A stretch of DNA of 64,000 nt from Vibrio ziniensis. GTDB taxonomy: Bacteria; Pseudomonadota; Gammaproteobacteria; Enterobacterales; Vibrionaceae. Below the pieces are notes generated by a model. The model was not told the DNA's origin and did no database searches. It saw only the letters and a program-made list of their open reading frames with translations. The stretch is from the NCBI RefSeq assembly GCF_011064285.1, contig NZ_CP049331.1:1054001-1118000 (forward strand), read 5' to 3'. Each line of letters opens with the position of its first letter. Positions within the stretch are counted from its first letter, which is position 1. A program made the translations under genes and the position numbers. This document shows positions 27,835 to 37,317 of this stretch, in pieces.

Positions 27835-28824
27835 ATGAAAAAGACTCTATTAGCATTAGCGGTTGCAACCGTATCTACTTCTGCACTTGCAGCAGGCAAC
27901 ATCTACGATGACGGTACTACTTCGTTCAACATTAAAGGTGAAATCGATACTTACCTAAGTTCTGCTGAGACAACATCGACTGCAGCTGGTGTAGCGACTA
28001 AAACTAGTTCTGATCCTGACATCGACCTATGGGCAAAAATCCAAGTCGATGTTAAACATAAGCTGAGCGACAGTGTAACTGCATTCGGTTCTTTTGAAAT
28101 CGAAAACGGCAACGGTTTCGACAGCTGGTCAGGCGTTTTGGGTGCTGACGATCAAGCAATGAAGACTGACGACCTTTACGTTGGTTTTGGCATCGGTGAA
28201 AACTTCGGTATCGCTATGGGTGAAATCGGTGACTTCGGTGATTCACTAGACGCAATCACAATCGATAACACTAACGAAGGTATCGGTTACATGGATGACT
28301 TCGCAAAATCTCTTGAGTCTGCGGGTCATGCAGTTTCAGCGAAGTACACCACTGGTGGTCTTAAGCTAATTGCTGATACTTACCTAACTTCTAATGAAGA
28401 TGAAGATATGGGCTACGGTGTATCTGCTCAGTACGCATTTAACGAAATGTTCACTCTAGGCGCGACTTACCAAGACCAAGGCAACCGCGGCTCTGAAATC
28501 ATGGGTGTAGCAGCACGTATGAGCATCGCTAACTTCGGTGCAGCAGTGAACTACGTATTAGAAGACAAACTGTCTGGCACAGAGTACAATGTTGTTTCAG
28601 CTGCTCTAGATTACAAAATCGACAAAGCGCGTATTTACACTTCATTCGGCTTAGCTGATGGTGACAGCGACGAAGAAATCACTTACTTCACTGTAGGTGC
28701 AGACTACGCAGTTTCTAGCAACATCTCAGCGTTCGTTGAATACTCTGATGCTGAGAACAAAACAGACAGCGACAACAAAGAAGAAGGTAACGGTGCTGTA
28801 GCAGGTTTCTACTACACATTCTAA
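27835..28824 (+). CDS. Gram-negative porin (Vibrio OmpT/OmpU-like)
   Basis: A 329-residue outer-membrane porin. Signal peptide MKKTLLALAVATVSTSALA, then AGNIYDDGTTSFNIKGEID. The mature protein is acidic, with alternating beta strands (LYVGFGIGENFGIAMGEIGD, FTLGATYQDQGNRGSE) and the C-terminal GFYYTF needed for barrel assembly. Its place next to dinG suggests it is the orthologue of V. cholerae OmpT (not the E. coli protease of that name), but this rests on gene order from memory. Codon use is strongly biased, as in highly expressed Vibrio genes. It has a long upstream region and its own terminator. Confidence 0.92.
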   Translation: MKKTLLALAVATVSTSALAAGNIYDDGTTSFNIKGEIDTYLSSAETTSTAAGVATKTSSDPDIDLWAKIQVDVKHKLSDSVTAFGSFEIENGNGFDSWSGVLGADDQAMKTDDLYVGFGIGENFGIAMGEIGDFGDSLDAITIDNTNEGIGYMDDFAKSLESAGHAVSAKYTTGGLKLIADTYLTSNEDEDMGYGVSAQYAFNEMFTLGATYQDQGNRGSEIMGVAARMSIANFGAAVNYVLEDKLSGTEYNVVSAALDYKIDKARIYTSFGLADGDSDEEITYFTVGADYAVSSNISAFVEYSDAENKTDSDNKEEGNGAVAGFYYTF

Positions 28825-28851
28825 TCACTTGATATCAGGTTGAATGTAGTT

Positions 28852-28878
28852 AAAAGGTCGCATTTATGCGGCCTTTTT
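28852..28878 (+). terminator. Terminator of the porin gene
   Basis: AAAAGGTCGCA (28852-28862) pairs with TGCGGCCTTTT (28867-28877) around TTTA, with one G-U, followed by T. Confidence 0.9.
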
Positions 28879-28987
28879 GATTGTATAGCAAGTGGTAAGT
28901 GTTATATCCAAATTGGCTTAAATGGCATGGTGATATCAAGGCTGCGAGGTTATTTGGCTATAAAACTTAATGATAAAAAAGGGTTAA

Positions 28988-29656
28988 ATGATGAAACGTA
29001 CAATTTGGACTTCGATTTTAATGGCGTTATCTGCGCTAAGTTTGAGTTCCGCTCACGCGAATGCCGATGCGCTGACCACGGAACTGGATGCAGGCCAAGG
29101 AGTCGAGGTACTGTTTATTAATAGCCAAGATGCAAAGCAGATGGACAAACCATTTATGCTTGCAACGGGCACGAATCAAATCGTTTTGCGTATGAATACG
29201 ATGTTAGGTCGAGGTGAAAAGCGTGGTAACTTCACTTCAGCGCCTTACATTCTAACCGTGAATGTCAATGGTGGCGAATTGGACATTGATGGTCCGCAAC
29301 TGAATAATGCACTACAAGCCCAAAAACTGTTTGAGGAAGATAAGATTGATTGGAATATTAGCCTCAATGACAGCGATATAGACTATGAGCAAGTCAAAAT
29401 GGTGGGGAAAAAGGGTGCGTTCCCTTATTCAAACCTTGACGAGCAACTTGCTATTTATAACGCAGCCAACGGTATTACTTTTGCGGGCGGTGCCATCGCA
29501 CCTGTTGCCGATACAAGTCTCGGAAACGGTACGCAGCCAGCAACGAAGTCTGCTGGCCAAGATAGCCTAGACATGCAAAGAACAAAAATGCAGTATTTGA
29601 AATTGTCGTCAAACGAGCGTAAAGCCTTCCGTAAGTGGTTAGTTGACCAACAGTAA
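28988..29656 (+). CDS. yccT: YccT family periplasmic protein (UPF0319/DUF2057)
   Basis: A 222-residue exported protein: signal peptide MMKRTIWTSILMALSALSLS ending SSAHA, before NADALTTELDAGQGVEVLFI. The VLFINSQDAK and GTNQIVLRMNTMLGRGEKRG segments fit UPF0319/YccT (DUF2057). The C-terminal part, LSSNERKAFRKWLVDQQ, is also a family feature. The function is not established, though E. coli YccT has been linked to curli regulation. Either of two adjacent ATGs could be used. It is a single gene that converges with ychJ. Confidence 0.87.
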   Translation: MMKRTIWTSILMALSALSLSSAHANADALTTELDAGQGVEVLFINSQDAKQMDKPFMLATGTNQIVLRMNTMLGRGEKRGNFTSAPYILTVNVNGGELDIDGPQLNNALQAQKLFEEDKIDWNISLNDSDIDYEQVKMVGKKGAFPYSNLDEQLAIYNAANGITFAGGAIAPVADTSLGNGTQPATKSAGQDSLDMQRTKMQYLKLSSNERKAFRKWLVDQQ

Positions 29657-29697
29657 TCGCACTGGTGGTGTTCAGGTGTATCTGCAACTTTACTCTT

Positions 29698-29721
29698 GTT
29701 CCCATGCTAGAGCATGGGAAC
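29698..29721. repeat. Perfect palindromic hairpin between yccT and ychJ
   Basis: GTTCCCATGCT (29698-29708) pairs with AGCATGGGAAC (29711-29721) with almost no loop. It has no T-run. It may act as a weak bidirectional terminator, or be a REP-like repeat. Confidence 0.6.
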
Positions 29722-29738
29722 GAAGTGGCAGCCCACTG

Positions 29739-30209
29739 CTATTGCCCACAACATTTTTTAAATTTCTTACCACTGTCACAGAAACAGGGATCGTTTCTGC
29801 CTAATTTGGTTGTGTCGTTTGGGGGTGGAAACTCACCATCAATATAGAACCACAGGTTGTCTTCTCGCACAAAGCGCGAGCGTTCTTCTAAGCATAGTTT
29901 CCTTCCCTGTTCTTCTAAATGTGCTTTGAAATGAACATAGCCTTCATTGGGTGTTGAGCCTTCATCACCCTTTATTACTTCCAAGTGAGTCCAATTACTA
30001 GCAACCGAATCTGCAATCGCTTCTCTGTCACTTTCTGCATGGCAAGACGGATGATAAGTTCTCACCACAAAATCCACTAGGCCAACTACATGGGCACTGT
30101 AGCGAGCTCGCATAAGTTGCTCTGGAGTATAAGCCAGATGATGGTCTTTATGGATAGGCTGACAGCATTCCGAATAAGGTATCGTATTACCGCAGTAACA
30201 ATGGTTCAT
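29739..30209 (-). CDS. YchJ family SEC-C domain protein (UPF0225)
   Basis: A 156-residue protein with zinc-binding SEC-C-like motifs at both ends: CYCGNTIPYSECC at residues 4-16 and GRNDPCFCDSGKKFKKCC at the C-terminus. The centre, RARYSAHVVGLVDFVVRTYHP and VHFKAHLEEQG, matches YchJ. The family has a nuclear-transport-factor-2-like middle domain; its function is unknown. It is a separate unit between two hairpins. Confidence 0.92.
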   Translation of the reverse strand: MNHCYCGNTIPYSECCQPIHKDHHLAYTPEQLMRARYSAHVVGLVDFVVRTYHPSCHAESDREAIADSVASNWTHLEVIKGDEGSTPNEGYVHFKAHLEEQGRKLCLEERSRFVREDNLWFYIDGEFPPPNDTTKLGRNDPCFCDSGKKFKKCCGQ

Positions 30210-30223
30210 GATGTGATAGGTAC

Positions 30224-30252
30224 AAAATTGGCCTCAAAGTGAGGCCAATTTT
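30224..30252. terminator. Terminator of the EAL-HDOD gene
   Basis: AAAATTGGCCTCA (30224-30236) pairs perfectly with TGAGGCCAATTTT (30240-30252) around AAG. It lies just after the EAL-HDOD gene (minus) and just before ychJ. Confidence 0.85.
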
Positions 30253-30273
30253 AGGGATATGGGCATAGAAAGT

Positions 30274-31488
30274 CTAGATATCGACTTGCAGTAGATCGGC
30301 GCTCCATTGTAGCGCCTCATCGTAACATTGGCTCAACACAGCATCATTAAGATTTAAGCTATCAGCTAATGTGGAAACCTGATCCCAAGCGGCGTGTTCA
30401 TAGGCTTTTGATAGCGATAATATCTTGCCCAACGATCCTTCACCTTTAGTCAAAGCAGTTTTGACCGTTTCATCAATAGGAATAATATCTACAATAGTTT
30501 CTATTGATTGATCTAACAAGCAATCTAGTAGTGAGAACATCCCTGTAAGGAAGGCGAGATCCGAATCACCGCGTTGCCCACTTTTGCACCAGGCTAATTG
30601 ACAAAAACGCGCTCGTTGAATGGAAAGCCCATATAGGTAATTAGGTTTGGAGCTGTCAGTTGATGCAATCGCCACCAGTGAAATAAACTGTCGCAAGCGT
30701 TGCTCACCCAAATACACTAATGCTTGTTTGAAAGATTGAATTTTAGAACTGACAATCGATGAAGCATTGACAAAAGTCAGAAGTTTATAGGAAAGTGAAA
30801 GGTCACGGGCGATCAAAGACTCTAGCTCTTTGTAGTCCATTTCTTCTTTTGCTATCTCTTTACACAACTGGACAATAGTTAAAAAAGTTGGCTGTAAGGC
30901 TTTACGTTGGATGACTTCAGGTCTGCTGAAGAAGTAGCCTTGGAACAGCTCAAACCCTGCCTTTTTGGCTTGCTCAAACTCTTCGTAACTTTCTACTTTT
31001 TCAGCCAAAAACTTAATTTTAGAGCCTTTGAGCTTACTAATGAATACGCTTGCTTTTGCAATAGGAACAATGCGTATATCAAATTTAATGTAGGAAACAT
31101 AAGGCAAAAACGGTTGCCATTCTTTACTCGGTACAAAATCATCAAGCGCGATACTATAACCTTGCTTTGCTATCTTTTTTATTGCACCCAAAAGCTCTGC
31201 TGTAGGTTCGCAGTCTTCTAATACTTCAACAACTAAGCTGTCTGATGGAAAAAGAGTTGGAACAAGATTCACCAGACTTTGGTATGGAAAGTTTACAAAA
31301 CCGATATGATTCCCAAGGGTCTGATAGTGAGTCGATAAGAAATGATCTGAAAGCAACATACTTGTTGCTTTATCAGGATCGATTTCAGGAAACGTATTCT
31401 TCGGACCGTCTCGGAATAACAGCTCGTAGCCAAAAGTTTTCCGGTCAGCATCCAATATAGGTTGTCTAGCGATATATGAGTACTTCAA
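30274..31488 (-). CDS. EAL-HDOD fusion protein (YuxH-like), putative signalling protein
   Basis: A 404-residue cytoplasmic protein. Residues about 1-200 form an EAL domain. ELLFR gives the ExLxR start, and FVNFP, VEVLED, ALDDF, IKFDIR, LAEKVE and FQGYFFSRP cover the other metal and substrate residues. The loop-6 segment is DDFVPSKEW instead of DDFGTGYSS, so activity on cyclic di-GMP is doubtful. Residues about 205-395 form an HDOD domain (LESLIARDLSLSYKLLTFVN, FKQALVYLGEQRLRQFISLV). Such proteins usually bind partners or nucleotides to control motility or biofilm. It ends in its own terminator. Confidence 0.9.
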   Translation of the reverse strand: MKYSYIARQPILDADRKTFGYELLFRDGPKNTFPEIDPDKATSMLLSDHFLSTHYQTLGNHIGFVNFPYQSLVNLVPTLFPSDSLVVEVLEDCEPTAELLGAIKKIAKQGYSIALDDFVPSKEWQPFLPYVSYIKFDIRIVPIAKASVFISKLKGSKIKFLAEKVESYEEFEQAKKAGFELFQGYFFSRPEVIQRKALQPTFLTIVQLCKEIAKEEMDYKELESLIARDLSLSYKLLTFVNASSIVSSKIQSFKQALVYLGEQRLRQFISLVAIASTDSSKPNYLYGLSIQRARFCQLAWCKSGQRGDSDLAFLTGMFSLLDCLLDQSIETIVDIIPIDETVKTALTKGEGSLGKILSLSKAYEHAAWDQVSTLADSLNLNDAVLSQCYDEALQWSADLLQVDI

Positions 31489-31588
31489 GGATTCACCCTA
31501 ACTCCATTTTTGGTGTGGTAATTATATCAATATAAAGTTTATTTTTTGCGTTAACGCTCAAATCCCTATGAGAGTGTGATCACCATTT

Positions 31589-32317
31589 TTATGATATAAA
31601 TTTTTTGCATTGCAGTTGATAACCGTGCTTTGAATAAACAAGTATAGAACCTTGTGTATACCAATCTCCCAAAACAATGCGAGTTTTTTCATGGCCAGCA
31701 GTGGAGATTTTGTGGATGTTTGGGCGATGAGTATGGCCGTGAATCATGGTATCTACTTGGTGCTTATTCATGACAGCTAATACTTCGCTTGGTGTGACAT
31801 CCATAATAGTCATTGACTTGTTACTTTTGTCGTTGCTGGTATCCGTTTGTATTTTTCGCACAATACGAGTCTTGATAAAAAATGGAAGACGGTTGAATAC
31901 CCATTGTAGCCAAGGTTTATGAACTTTTTCTCTAAATGCTAAATAACGCAAGTCTTCAGTACACAAAGTGTCACCGTGTAAGACAACTGCTTTGTTACCG
32001 TATAAGTCAATGACATGCTCTTCATCTAGCAGAGTTACACCGGTTTGTTTAGCAAACTTTTTGCCTACGAGAAAATCACGGTTGCCGTGTGAGAAAAAAA
32101 CTGGAACACCTTGATTAACCAGTGTCTTAAATTCGTTTTTTATCTGCTGAGCAAACTCTGTTGGATCATCGTCTCCAATCCAAAAGTCAAAAAGGTCACC
32201 CAAGACGTAGAGTGCATCAGCGTTAGTTGCGTCATCGCGCATGAAAGCAATAAAACAATCGGTGATATCTGGTCGCTTAGGAGTAAGGTGGAGATCTGAA
32301 ATAAATAGTGTATGCAT
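31589..32317 (-). CDS. lpxH: UDP-2,3-diacylglucosamine diphosphatase
   Basis: A 242-residue metallophosphoesterase that makes lipid X in lipid A synthesis. The metal-binding motifs are complete: FISDLHL, GDLFDFWIGDDDP, SHGNRDFLVGK, HGDTLCTED and IHGHTHRP. KSMTIMDVT is a further LpxH feature. The ATG at 32317 fits the family N-terminus (E. coli MATLFIADLHL); the longer frame from 32362 would run back over the ppiB end. It lies downstream of ppiB in the same direction, the order also seen in E. coli. Confidence 0.95.
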   Translation of the reverse strand: MHTLFISDLHLTPKRPDITDCFIAFMRDDATNADALYVLGDLFDFWIGDDDPTEFAQQIKNEFKTLVNQGVPVFFSHGNRDFLVGKKFAKQTGVTLLDEEHVIDLYGNKAVVLHGDTLCTEDLRYLAFREKVHKPWLQWVFNRLPFFIKTRIVRKIQTDTSNDKSNKSMTIMDVTPSEVLAVMNKHQVDTMIHGHTHRPNIHKISTAGHEKTRIVLGDWYTQGSILVYSKHGYQLQCKKFIS

Positions 32318-32369
32318 AAAATAGGTCGTTAAAACAGCGGAGCGTATTTCACGCTCCGCCAATTAAAGA

Positions 32370-32864
32370 TTACTCTTCGATAGTTGTACCAGTGATAACA
32401 ACATCTTCTAGTGGTACGTCTTGATGCATACGTTTAGAACCAGTGCTAACACCTTTAATTTTGTTTACTACATCCATGCCTTCAACCACTTCAGCAAAAA
32501 CGCAGTAACCCCAACCATCTAGGCTTTCTGAGCGGAAATCCAAGAAAGTGTTGTTGTTCACGTTGATGAAGAATTGAGAACTTGCTGAATGTGGTTCCAT
32601 AGTACGAGCCATAGCAAGAGTCCCGATTTTGTTGCTTAGGCCATTGTTTGCTTCGTTGCGGATTGGTGCACGAGTTTCTTTTTCACGTAGACCAGAAGTC
32701 ATGCCGCCACCTTGGATCATGAAGCCATCAATAACACGGTGAAATAATGTGTTGTCGTAGAAACCATCACGGCAGTATTGTAAAAAGTTTGCGCTAGTTG
32801 CTGGCGCTTGCTCTGTATTCAGCTGAACTTTAATGTCACCAAAGTTTGTATGAAGGGTGATCAT
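32370..32864 (-). CDS. ppiB: Cytoplasmic peptidyl-prolyl cis-trans isomerase B (cyclophilin)
   Basis: A 164-residue cyclophilin without a signal peptide. The active-site blocks [13 protein letters not shown] and [16 protein letters not shown] contain the catalytic arginine and the substrate-binding Gln/Phe. The ATG at 32864 has AGG eight bases before; the first ATG at 32870 is too close to it. It is divergent from cysS and upstream of lpxH. Confidence 0.95.
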   Translation of the reverse strand: MITLHTNFGDIKVQLNTEQAPATSANFLQYCRDGFYDNTLFHRVIDGFMIQGGGMTSGLREKETRAPIRNEANNGLSNKIGTLAMARTMEPHSASSQFFINVNNNTFLDFRSESLDGWGYCVFAEVVEGMDVVNKIKGVSTGSKRMHQDVPLEDVVITGTTIEE

Positions 32865-33065
32865 GTGCATTACCTTTGCTTGTTTTGTATGAATATCTAA
32901 AGCCTATGAGGTTAAATCTGGATGATTTTCAACCTCACCAAGCTAACAGATCCTAATCTTAGCCTAACTTTTTGCTCATTCAAAACATCAAATGGATGAC
33001 CTAGTGATAACAGAGTTGTTATACTGCACAACTATTTTGGTTTTAACGGTAATTAGATAAAGATC

Positions 33066-34448
33066 ATGCTGAAAATATATAACTCACTAACAAAACAGAA
33101 AGAGGAATTTAAACCCATTACTGCTGGTAAAGTCGGCATGTATGTCTGTGGAGTGACCATATATGATCTTTGTCATATCGGACATGGCCGTACATTCGTT
33201 TCGTTTGATGTGGTAGCTCGTTACCTTCGTTATTTAGGCTACGATCTTACGTTCGTACGTAACATTACCGATATCGATGACAAAATCATTAAGCGTGCAT
33301 CGGAAAACCAAGAGTCATGTGACTCACTGACGGAGCGCTTGATTCAAGAAATGTATACTGACTTTGATGCGCTAAATATCAAACGTCCTGATGTTGAACC
33401 TCGCGCAACGGCTTACATTGAAGAAATCATCGAGTTGGTAGAGCGTTTAATTGAACGCGGCTTTGCTTATGTTGCTGATAATGGCGACGTTATGTTCGAG
33501 GTAAGCAAATACGATGAATACGGTAAGTTGTCCCGTCAGGATTTGGACCAGCTTCAAGCGGGTGCACGTGTTGATATCGAAACGGCAAAACGCAGTCCAT
33601 TAGATTTCGTTCTTTGGAAAATGTCTAAGCCGGGCGAGCCAACATGGGAATCTCCATGGGGCCCTGGTCGCCCGGGTTGGCATATTGAATGTTCAGCAAT
33701 GAACTCTTCTATCTTAGGTAATCATTTCGATATTCATGGTGGCGGTTCTGACCTTATGTTCCCACACCATGAAAACGAAATTGCACAGTCTTGTTGTGCG
33801 CACGGCACTCAATACGTCAATACCTGGATGCACAGCGGTATGGTGATGGTCGATAGAGAGAAAATGTCTAAATCGCTAGGTAACTTCTTTACCATCCGTG
33901 ATGTATTGAACCACTACGACCAAGAAACAGTGCGTTACTTCTTGATGTCTGGACATTACCGTAGTCAGCTTAACTACAGTGAAGAGAACTTAAACCAATC
34001 TCGAGCTTCTCTTGAACGTTTATATACCGCACTTCGTGGTTTAGATATGAATGCGGCAGCTGCAGGTGGGGAAGAGTACTTAACGCGCTTCACAGCTGCG
34101 ATGAACGACGATTTCAATACGCCTGAAGCATACTCTGTATTGTTTGATATGGCTCGTGAAGTGAATCGCCTTAAAAACGAAGACATAGCGAATGCAAGTG
34201 CACTAGGTGCATTGATGCGTGAGCTTGCAGATGTCATTGGAATTTTGTACCAAGACCCGGAGGTTTTCCTAAAAGGTGGTCAGGGTAATGATGATGAAGC
34301 GGCTGAGATTGAAGCTCTAATAAAACTGCGTAACGATTCACGTGCTGCGAAAGATTGGGCAAATGCGGATTTGGCTCGTGACAAGTTGAATGAAATGGGT
34401 ATCGTCTTAGAAGATGGTCCAGCCGGAACCACTTGGCGTCGTAAGTAA
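33066..34448 (+). CDS. cysS: Cysteine--tRNA ligase
   Basis: A 460-residue class I synthetase. Zn-binding Cys28 and HIGH (residues 37-40) lie in [24 protein letters not shown] and [11 protein letters not shown] give the remaining zinc ligands; KMSKS is in [12 protein letters not shown]. Length matches E. coli. The upstream region has a -10-like TATACT at 33020-33025 within GTTGT/ACAAC arms. No T-box is seen. It is divergent from ppiB, as in enterobacteria, and ends in a good terminator. Confidence 0.97.
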   Translation: MLKIYNSLTKQKEEFKPITAGKVGMYVCGVTIYDLCHIGHGRTFVSFDVVARYLRYLGYDLTFVRNITDIDDKIIKRASENQESCDSLTERLIQEMYTDFDALNIKRPDVEPRATAYIEEIIELVERLIERGFAYVADNGDVMFEVSKYDEYGKLSRQDLDQLQAGARVDIETAKRSPLDFVLWKMSKPGEPTWESPWGPGRPGWHIECSAMNSSILGNHFDIHGGGSDLMFPHHENEIAQSCCAHGTQYVNTWMHSGMVMVDREKMSKSLGNFFTIRDVLNHYDQETVRYFLMSGHYRSQLNYSEENLNQSRASLERLYTALRGLDMNAAAAGGEEYLTRFTAAMNDDFNTPEAYSVLFDMAREVNRLKNEDIANASALGALMRELADVIGILYQDPEVFLKGGQGNDDEAAEIEALIKLRNDSRAAKDWANADLARDKLNEMGIVLEDGPAGTTWRRK

Positions 34449-34458
34449 TTCGTTAGAG

Positions 34459-34486
34459 GAAAGTGGGCGTAAGCCCACTTTCATTT
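34459..34486 (+). terminator. Terminator of cysS
   Basis: GAAAGTGGGC (34459-34468) pairs with GCCCACTTTC (34473-34482) around GTAA, followed by ATTTTG. Confidence 0.85.
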
Positions 34487-34517
34487 TGTGTTCATAAATC
34501 ATTATAAATGGCACTGA

Positions 34518-35039
34518 ATGTCGATTATTTTAGGGATAGACCCCGGCTCTCGTATCACGGGCTATGGAGTGATCAAACAACAAGGCAGGCACCTCTATTA
34601 TTTAGGCAGTGGCTGTATTCGTACTTCAGAGAAAGATCTTCCTACGCGCCTAAAGCAAATTTATGCGGGTGTTACAGAAATTATTACGCAGTTTCAACCG
34701 GACGTATTTGCTATTGAGCAGGTGTTCATGGCAAAAAATGCCGATTCTGCTCTTAAGCTTGGGCAAGCGAGGGGAAGTGCTATCGTCGCTGCGGTGAATG
34801 CTGATCTTCCTGTTTACGAGTATGCCGCAAGATTAATCAAACAAGCAGTGGTTGGTACTGGTGGTGCGGATAAAACCCAAGTTCAACATATGGTCCAACA
34901 AATGTTAAAGCTCCCTGCCAAGCCACAAGCGGATGCTGCCGATGCGTTAGGGGTAGCCATTTGTCATGCTAATACCAACAAAACACTGGTTGCTTTAGCT
35001 GGTCAGGCAACCAGTGCAAGAAAAGGACGGTATCGATAG
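34518..35039 (+). CDS. ruvC: Holliday junction endonuclease RuvC
   Basis: A 173-residue resolvase. The acidic catalytic residues are visible: GIDPGS at the N-terminus, [10 protein letters not shown] in the middle, and the DAADALGVA pair at about residues 138-141. It is the first of ruvC-ruvA-ruvB, which resolve Holliday junctions. There is no LexA box close upstream that I can see. Confidence 0.97.
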   Translation: MSIILGIDPGSRITGYGVIKQQGRHLYYLGSGCIRTSEKDLPTRLKQIYAGVTEIITQFQPDVFAIEQVFMAKNADSALKLGQARGSAIVAAVNADLPVYEYAARLIKQAVVGTGGADKTQVQHMVQQMLKLPAKPQADAADALGVAICHANTNKTLVALAGQATSARKGRYR

Positions 35040-35163
35040 CCTTACAGCCTACCTTGCACCAAAGAAACGGTGAGAATATCCCTACCTATGTTTTACTGGC
35101 TATATATCCAGTTATTTATTATCATCTTTTCCATTGCAAATTTCCCAACCAAAGGAATCTCAA

Positions 35164-35781
35164 GTGATTGGACGTCTTCGTGGCACTCTTATAGAAAAGC
35201 AACCACCTGAACTTCTCATCGAAGTAGGCGGTATCGGTTATGAAGTACAAATGCCAATGAGTTGCTTCTATGAACTGCCAAACATTGGAGAAGAAGCCAT
35301 TATTTATACTCACTTCGTTGTTCGAGAAGATGCTCAGTTGCTCTATGGTTTTAATACCGTTAGCGAGCGAGCTCTGTTCCGTGAAGTGATTAAAGCCAAC
35401 GGTGTTGGGCCTAAAATGGGACTGGGGATTTTATCGGGTATGACGGCTTCTCAGTTTGTTTCTTGTGTCGAAAGAGAAGATATTTCAACGCTGGTTAAAC
35501 TTCCAGGTGTAGGTAAGAAGACGGCTGAACGTTTAGTGGTTGAAATGAAAGACCGTTTGAAAGGTTGGGGAACTGGCGATTTATTTACACCTGCAACTGA
35601 TGCCGCACCGATAGATTCTCGACCAAACAGCCAAGAACAAGGTGCAGAAGAGGAAGCTGTAAGTGCGCTGCTCTCATTAGGTTATAAAGCACCTCAAGCA
35701 GCTAAAGTGGTTTCTCAAGTGGCTAAACCAGGAATGACCAGTGAGCAACTTATTCGTGAAGCGCTTAAATCGATGGTTTAA
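35164..35781 (+). CDS. ruvA: Holliday junction branch-migration protein RuvA
   Basis: A 205-residue protein with the OB fold, two helix-hairpin-helix motifs ([16 protein letters not shown] and [19 protein letters not shown]) and the C-terminal RuvB-binding domain ([16 protein letters not shown]). The start is GTG at 35164, read as IGRLRG onward, with AAAGGAA eight bases upstream; the frame is open from a TTG at 35134, but that has no support. Confidence 0.97.
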   Translation: MIGRLRGTLIEKQPPELLIEVGGIGYEVQMPMSCFYELPNIGEEAIIYTHFVVREDAQLLYGFNTVSERALFREVIKANGVGPKMGLGILSGMTASQFVSCVEREDISTLVKLPGVGKKTAERLVVEMKDRLKGWGTGDLFTPATDAAPIDSRPNSQEQGAEEEAVSALLSLGYKAPQAAKVVSQVAKPGMTSEQLIREALKSMV

Positions 35782-35852
35782 TGTGTACGGCCTAGTGGAA
35801 TATACTACCGCTACAATAGAAATGACGAAGAGCAGACGTTAGGAAAGTAAAT

Positions 35853-36857
35853 ATGATTGAAGCTGATCGCCTCATTGCTCCAATGAATCCTTCATTTAAA
35901 GATGAAGAGGTGATTGATCGTGCGATTCGTCCTAAAAAATTGGCCGATTATCAAGGTCAGGATCACGTTCGTGATCAAATGGATATTTTTATCAAAGCTG
36001 CGCAGCTTAGAAATGAAGCTCTCGACCATTTACTGATATTTGGTCCTCCGGGGCTAGGTAAAACAACATTAGCCAATATTGTTGCTAATGAGATGGAAGT
36101 AAATATCCGTACCACGTCAGGGCCAGTATTAGAGAAGGCGGGCGATTTAGCAGCATTGCTTACCAATTTAGAAGAGAACGATGTGCTCTTCATTGATGAG
36201 ATTCATCGTCTCAGTCCAATGGTTGAAGAAGTTCTTTATCCAGCAATGGAAGATTACCAACTGGATATTATGATTGGTGAAGGCCCTGCGGCTCGTTCCA
36301 TAAAAATAGACCTTCCACCATTTACTCTTATTGGGGCGACGACTCGAGCTGGGTCATTAACATCACCATTAAGGGATCGTTTCGGTATTGTCCAACGGCT
36401 CGAATATTACAAAATTGCAGATTTACAACACATAGTTCAACGCAGTGCAAATTGCTTAGGTTTGTCCATGGATAGCGAAGGAGCTTTAGAGATCGCTCGG
36501 CGCGCGCGCGGTACACCTCGTATTGCAAACCGATTGTTACGTCGAGTACGAGACTATGCAGAAGTAAAAGGCAACGGGCATATTTGTGATGAAACTGCAG
36601 ATAAAGCGTTGAATATGCTGGATGTTGATAATCAGGGCTTTGACTATATGGACAGAAAGCTTCTTCTAGCCATCATGGAAAAGTTTTCTGGTGGCCCCGT
36701 TGGTTTAGACAACCTTGCAGCGGCTATCGGTGAAGAAAAAGATACTATCGAAGACGTGATAGAACCGTATCTAATTCAGCAGGGATATCTACAAAGGACG
36801 CCTCGTGGTCGTATTGCCACTGACCGTGCATATCTTCATTTTGGTTTGGAAAAATAA
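35853..36857 (+). CDS. ruvB: Holliday junction branch-migration ATPase RuvB
   Basis: A 334-residue AAA+ motor. Walker [10 protein letters not shown], Walker B FIDEIHRL, sensor 1 [18 protein letters not shown] and the winged-helix C-terminus ([15 protein letters not shown]) are all present. TAGGAAAGT precedes the ATG. It is the last gene of the ruv cluster; 460 bp of AT-rich DNA separate it from cydA. Confidence 0.97.
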   Translation: MIEADRLIAPMNPSFKDEEVIDRAIRPKKLADYQGQDHVRDQMDIFIKAAQLRNEALDHLLIFGPPGLGKTTLANIVANEMEVNIRTTSGPVLEKAGDLAALLTNLEENDVLFIDEIHRLSPMVEEVLYPAMEDYQLDIMIGEGPAARSIKIDLPPFTLIGATTRAGSLTSPLRDRFGIVQRLEYYKIADLQHIVQRSANCLGLSMDSEGALEIARRARGTPRIANRLLRRVRDYAEVKGNGHICDETADKALNMLDVDNQGFDYMDRKLLLAIMEKFSGGPVGLDNLAAAIGEEKDTIEDVIEPYLIQQGYLQRTPRGRIATDRAYLHFGLEK

Positions 36858-37317
36858 AGTTACAATTGTGGGTGGTTAAAATACAAACACAAGCTTTGTG
36901 ACTAATATCACATTTTAAAAATCTTAAAGTTTTATAAAGAGTTATCAAAATTTGCAATCTTGTTAACTCTTTGTGTTTAAAAATACACCTCACCCAATAA
37001 GTTTTACCTGTCGGTAACAATAAACTTCGTGTTTTGTTGATCCTAATCATTTTGTTGTCATTTCGACTAAAATTCACGCAACTAATTTGATTTAAATCAA
37101 GGCGGTTTTGTCTGATAAATCTTTTGAAACGTAGGTTTTTTCTCAGTAGTATTAGCTCAAGCTATATTAGCTGATACTTAACAATTAACTAACCACAAAA
37201 GTACATAATTGCAACAACTTACCGTTAAATGGCAACATATAGGAGTTACCATTAACAGGTGTTGTGGTTGTTGTAATATGTCATAAGGTGTCATTCAGCC
37301 GGCACAAAGGAGTTACT
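36858..37317 (+). promoter_or_regulatory. Regulatory region of the cytochrome bd operon
   Basis: 460 bp without a coding frame, AT-rich. It holds a perfect FNR-type palindrome at 37087-37100 and several A/T-rich stretches of the kind ArcA binds (for example around 36955-36975). The leader of cydA is therefore likely 150-200 nt. The ribosome site AAAGGAG lies just before the cydA ATG. Confidence 0.5.
37087..37100. promoter_or_regulatory. FNR box upstream of cydA
   Basis: TTGATTTAAATCAA is an exact match to the FNR consensus and a perfect palindrome, 217 bp before cydA. FNR and ArcA control of cyd is known in related bacteria. Confidence 0.75.

Noticed and set aside
28840..29121. Open frame starting after the porin and running into yccT
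   Set aside because: It is out of frame with yccT, starts in the porin terminator and has no recognisable features.
29657..29738. Small gene between yccT and ychJ
   Set aside because: The region is mostly a palindromic hairpin; frames crossing it have no ribosome site or family match.
33000..33065. T-box or amino-acid riboswitch before cysS
   Set aside because: The leader is too short and lacks T-box elements; only a small GTTGT/ACAAC repeat around the -10 is seen.
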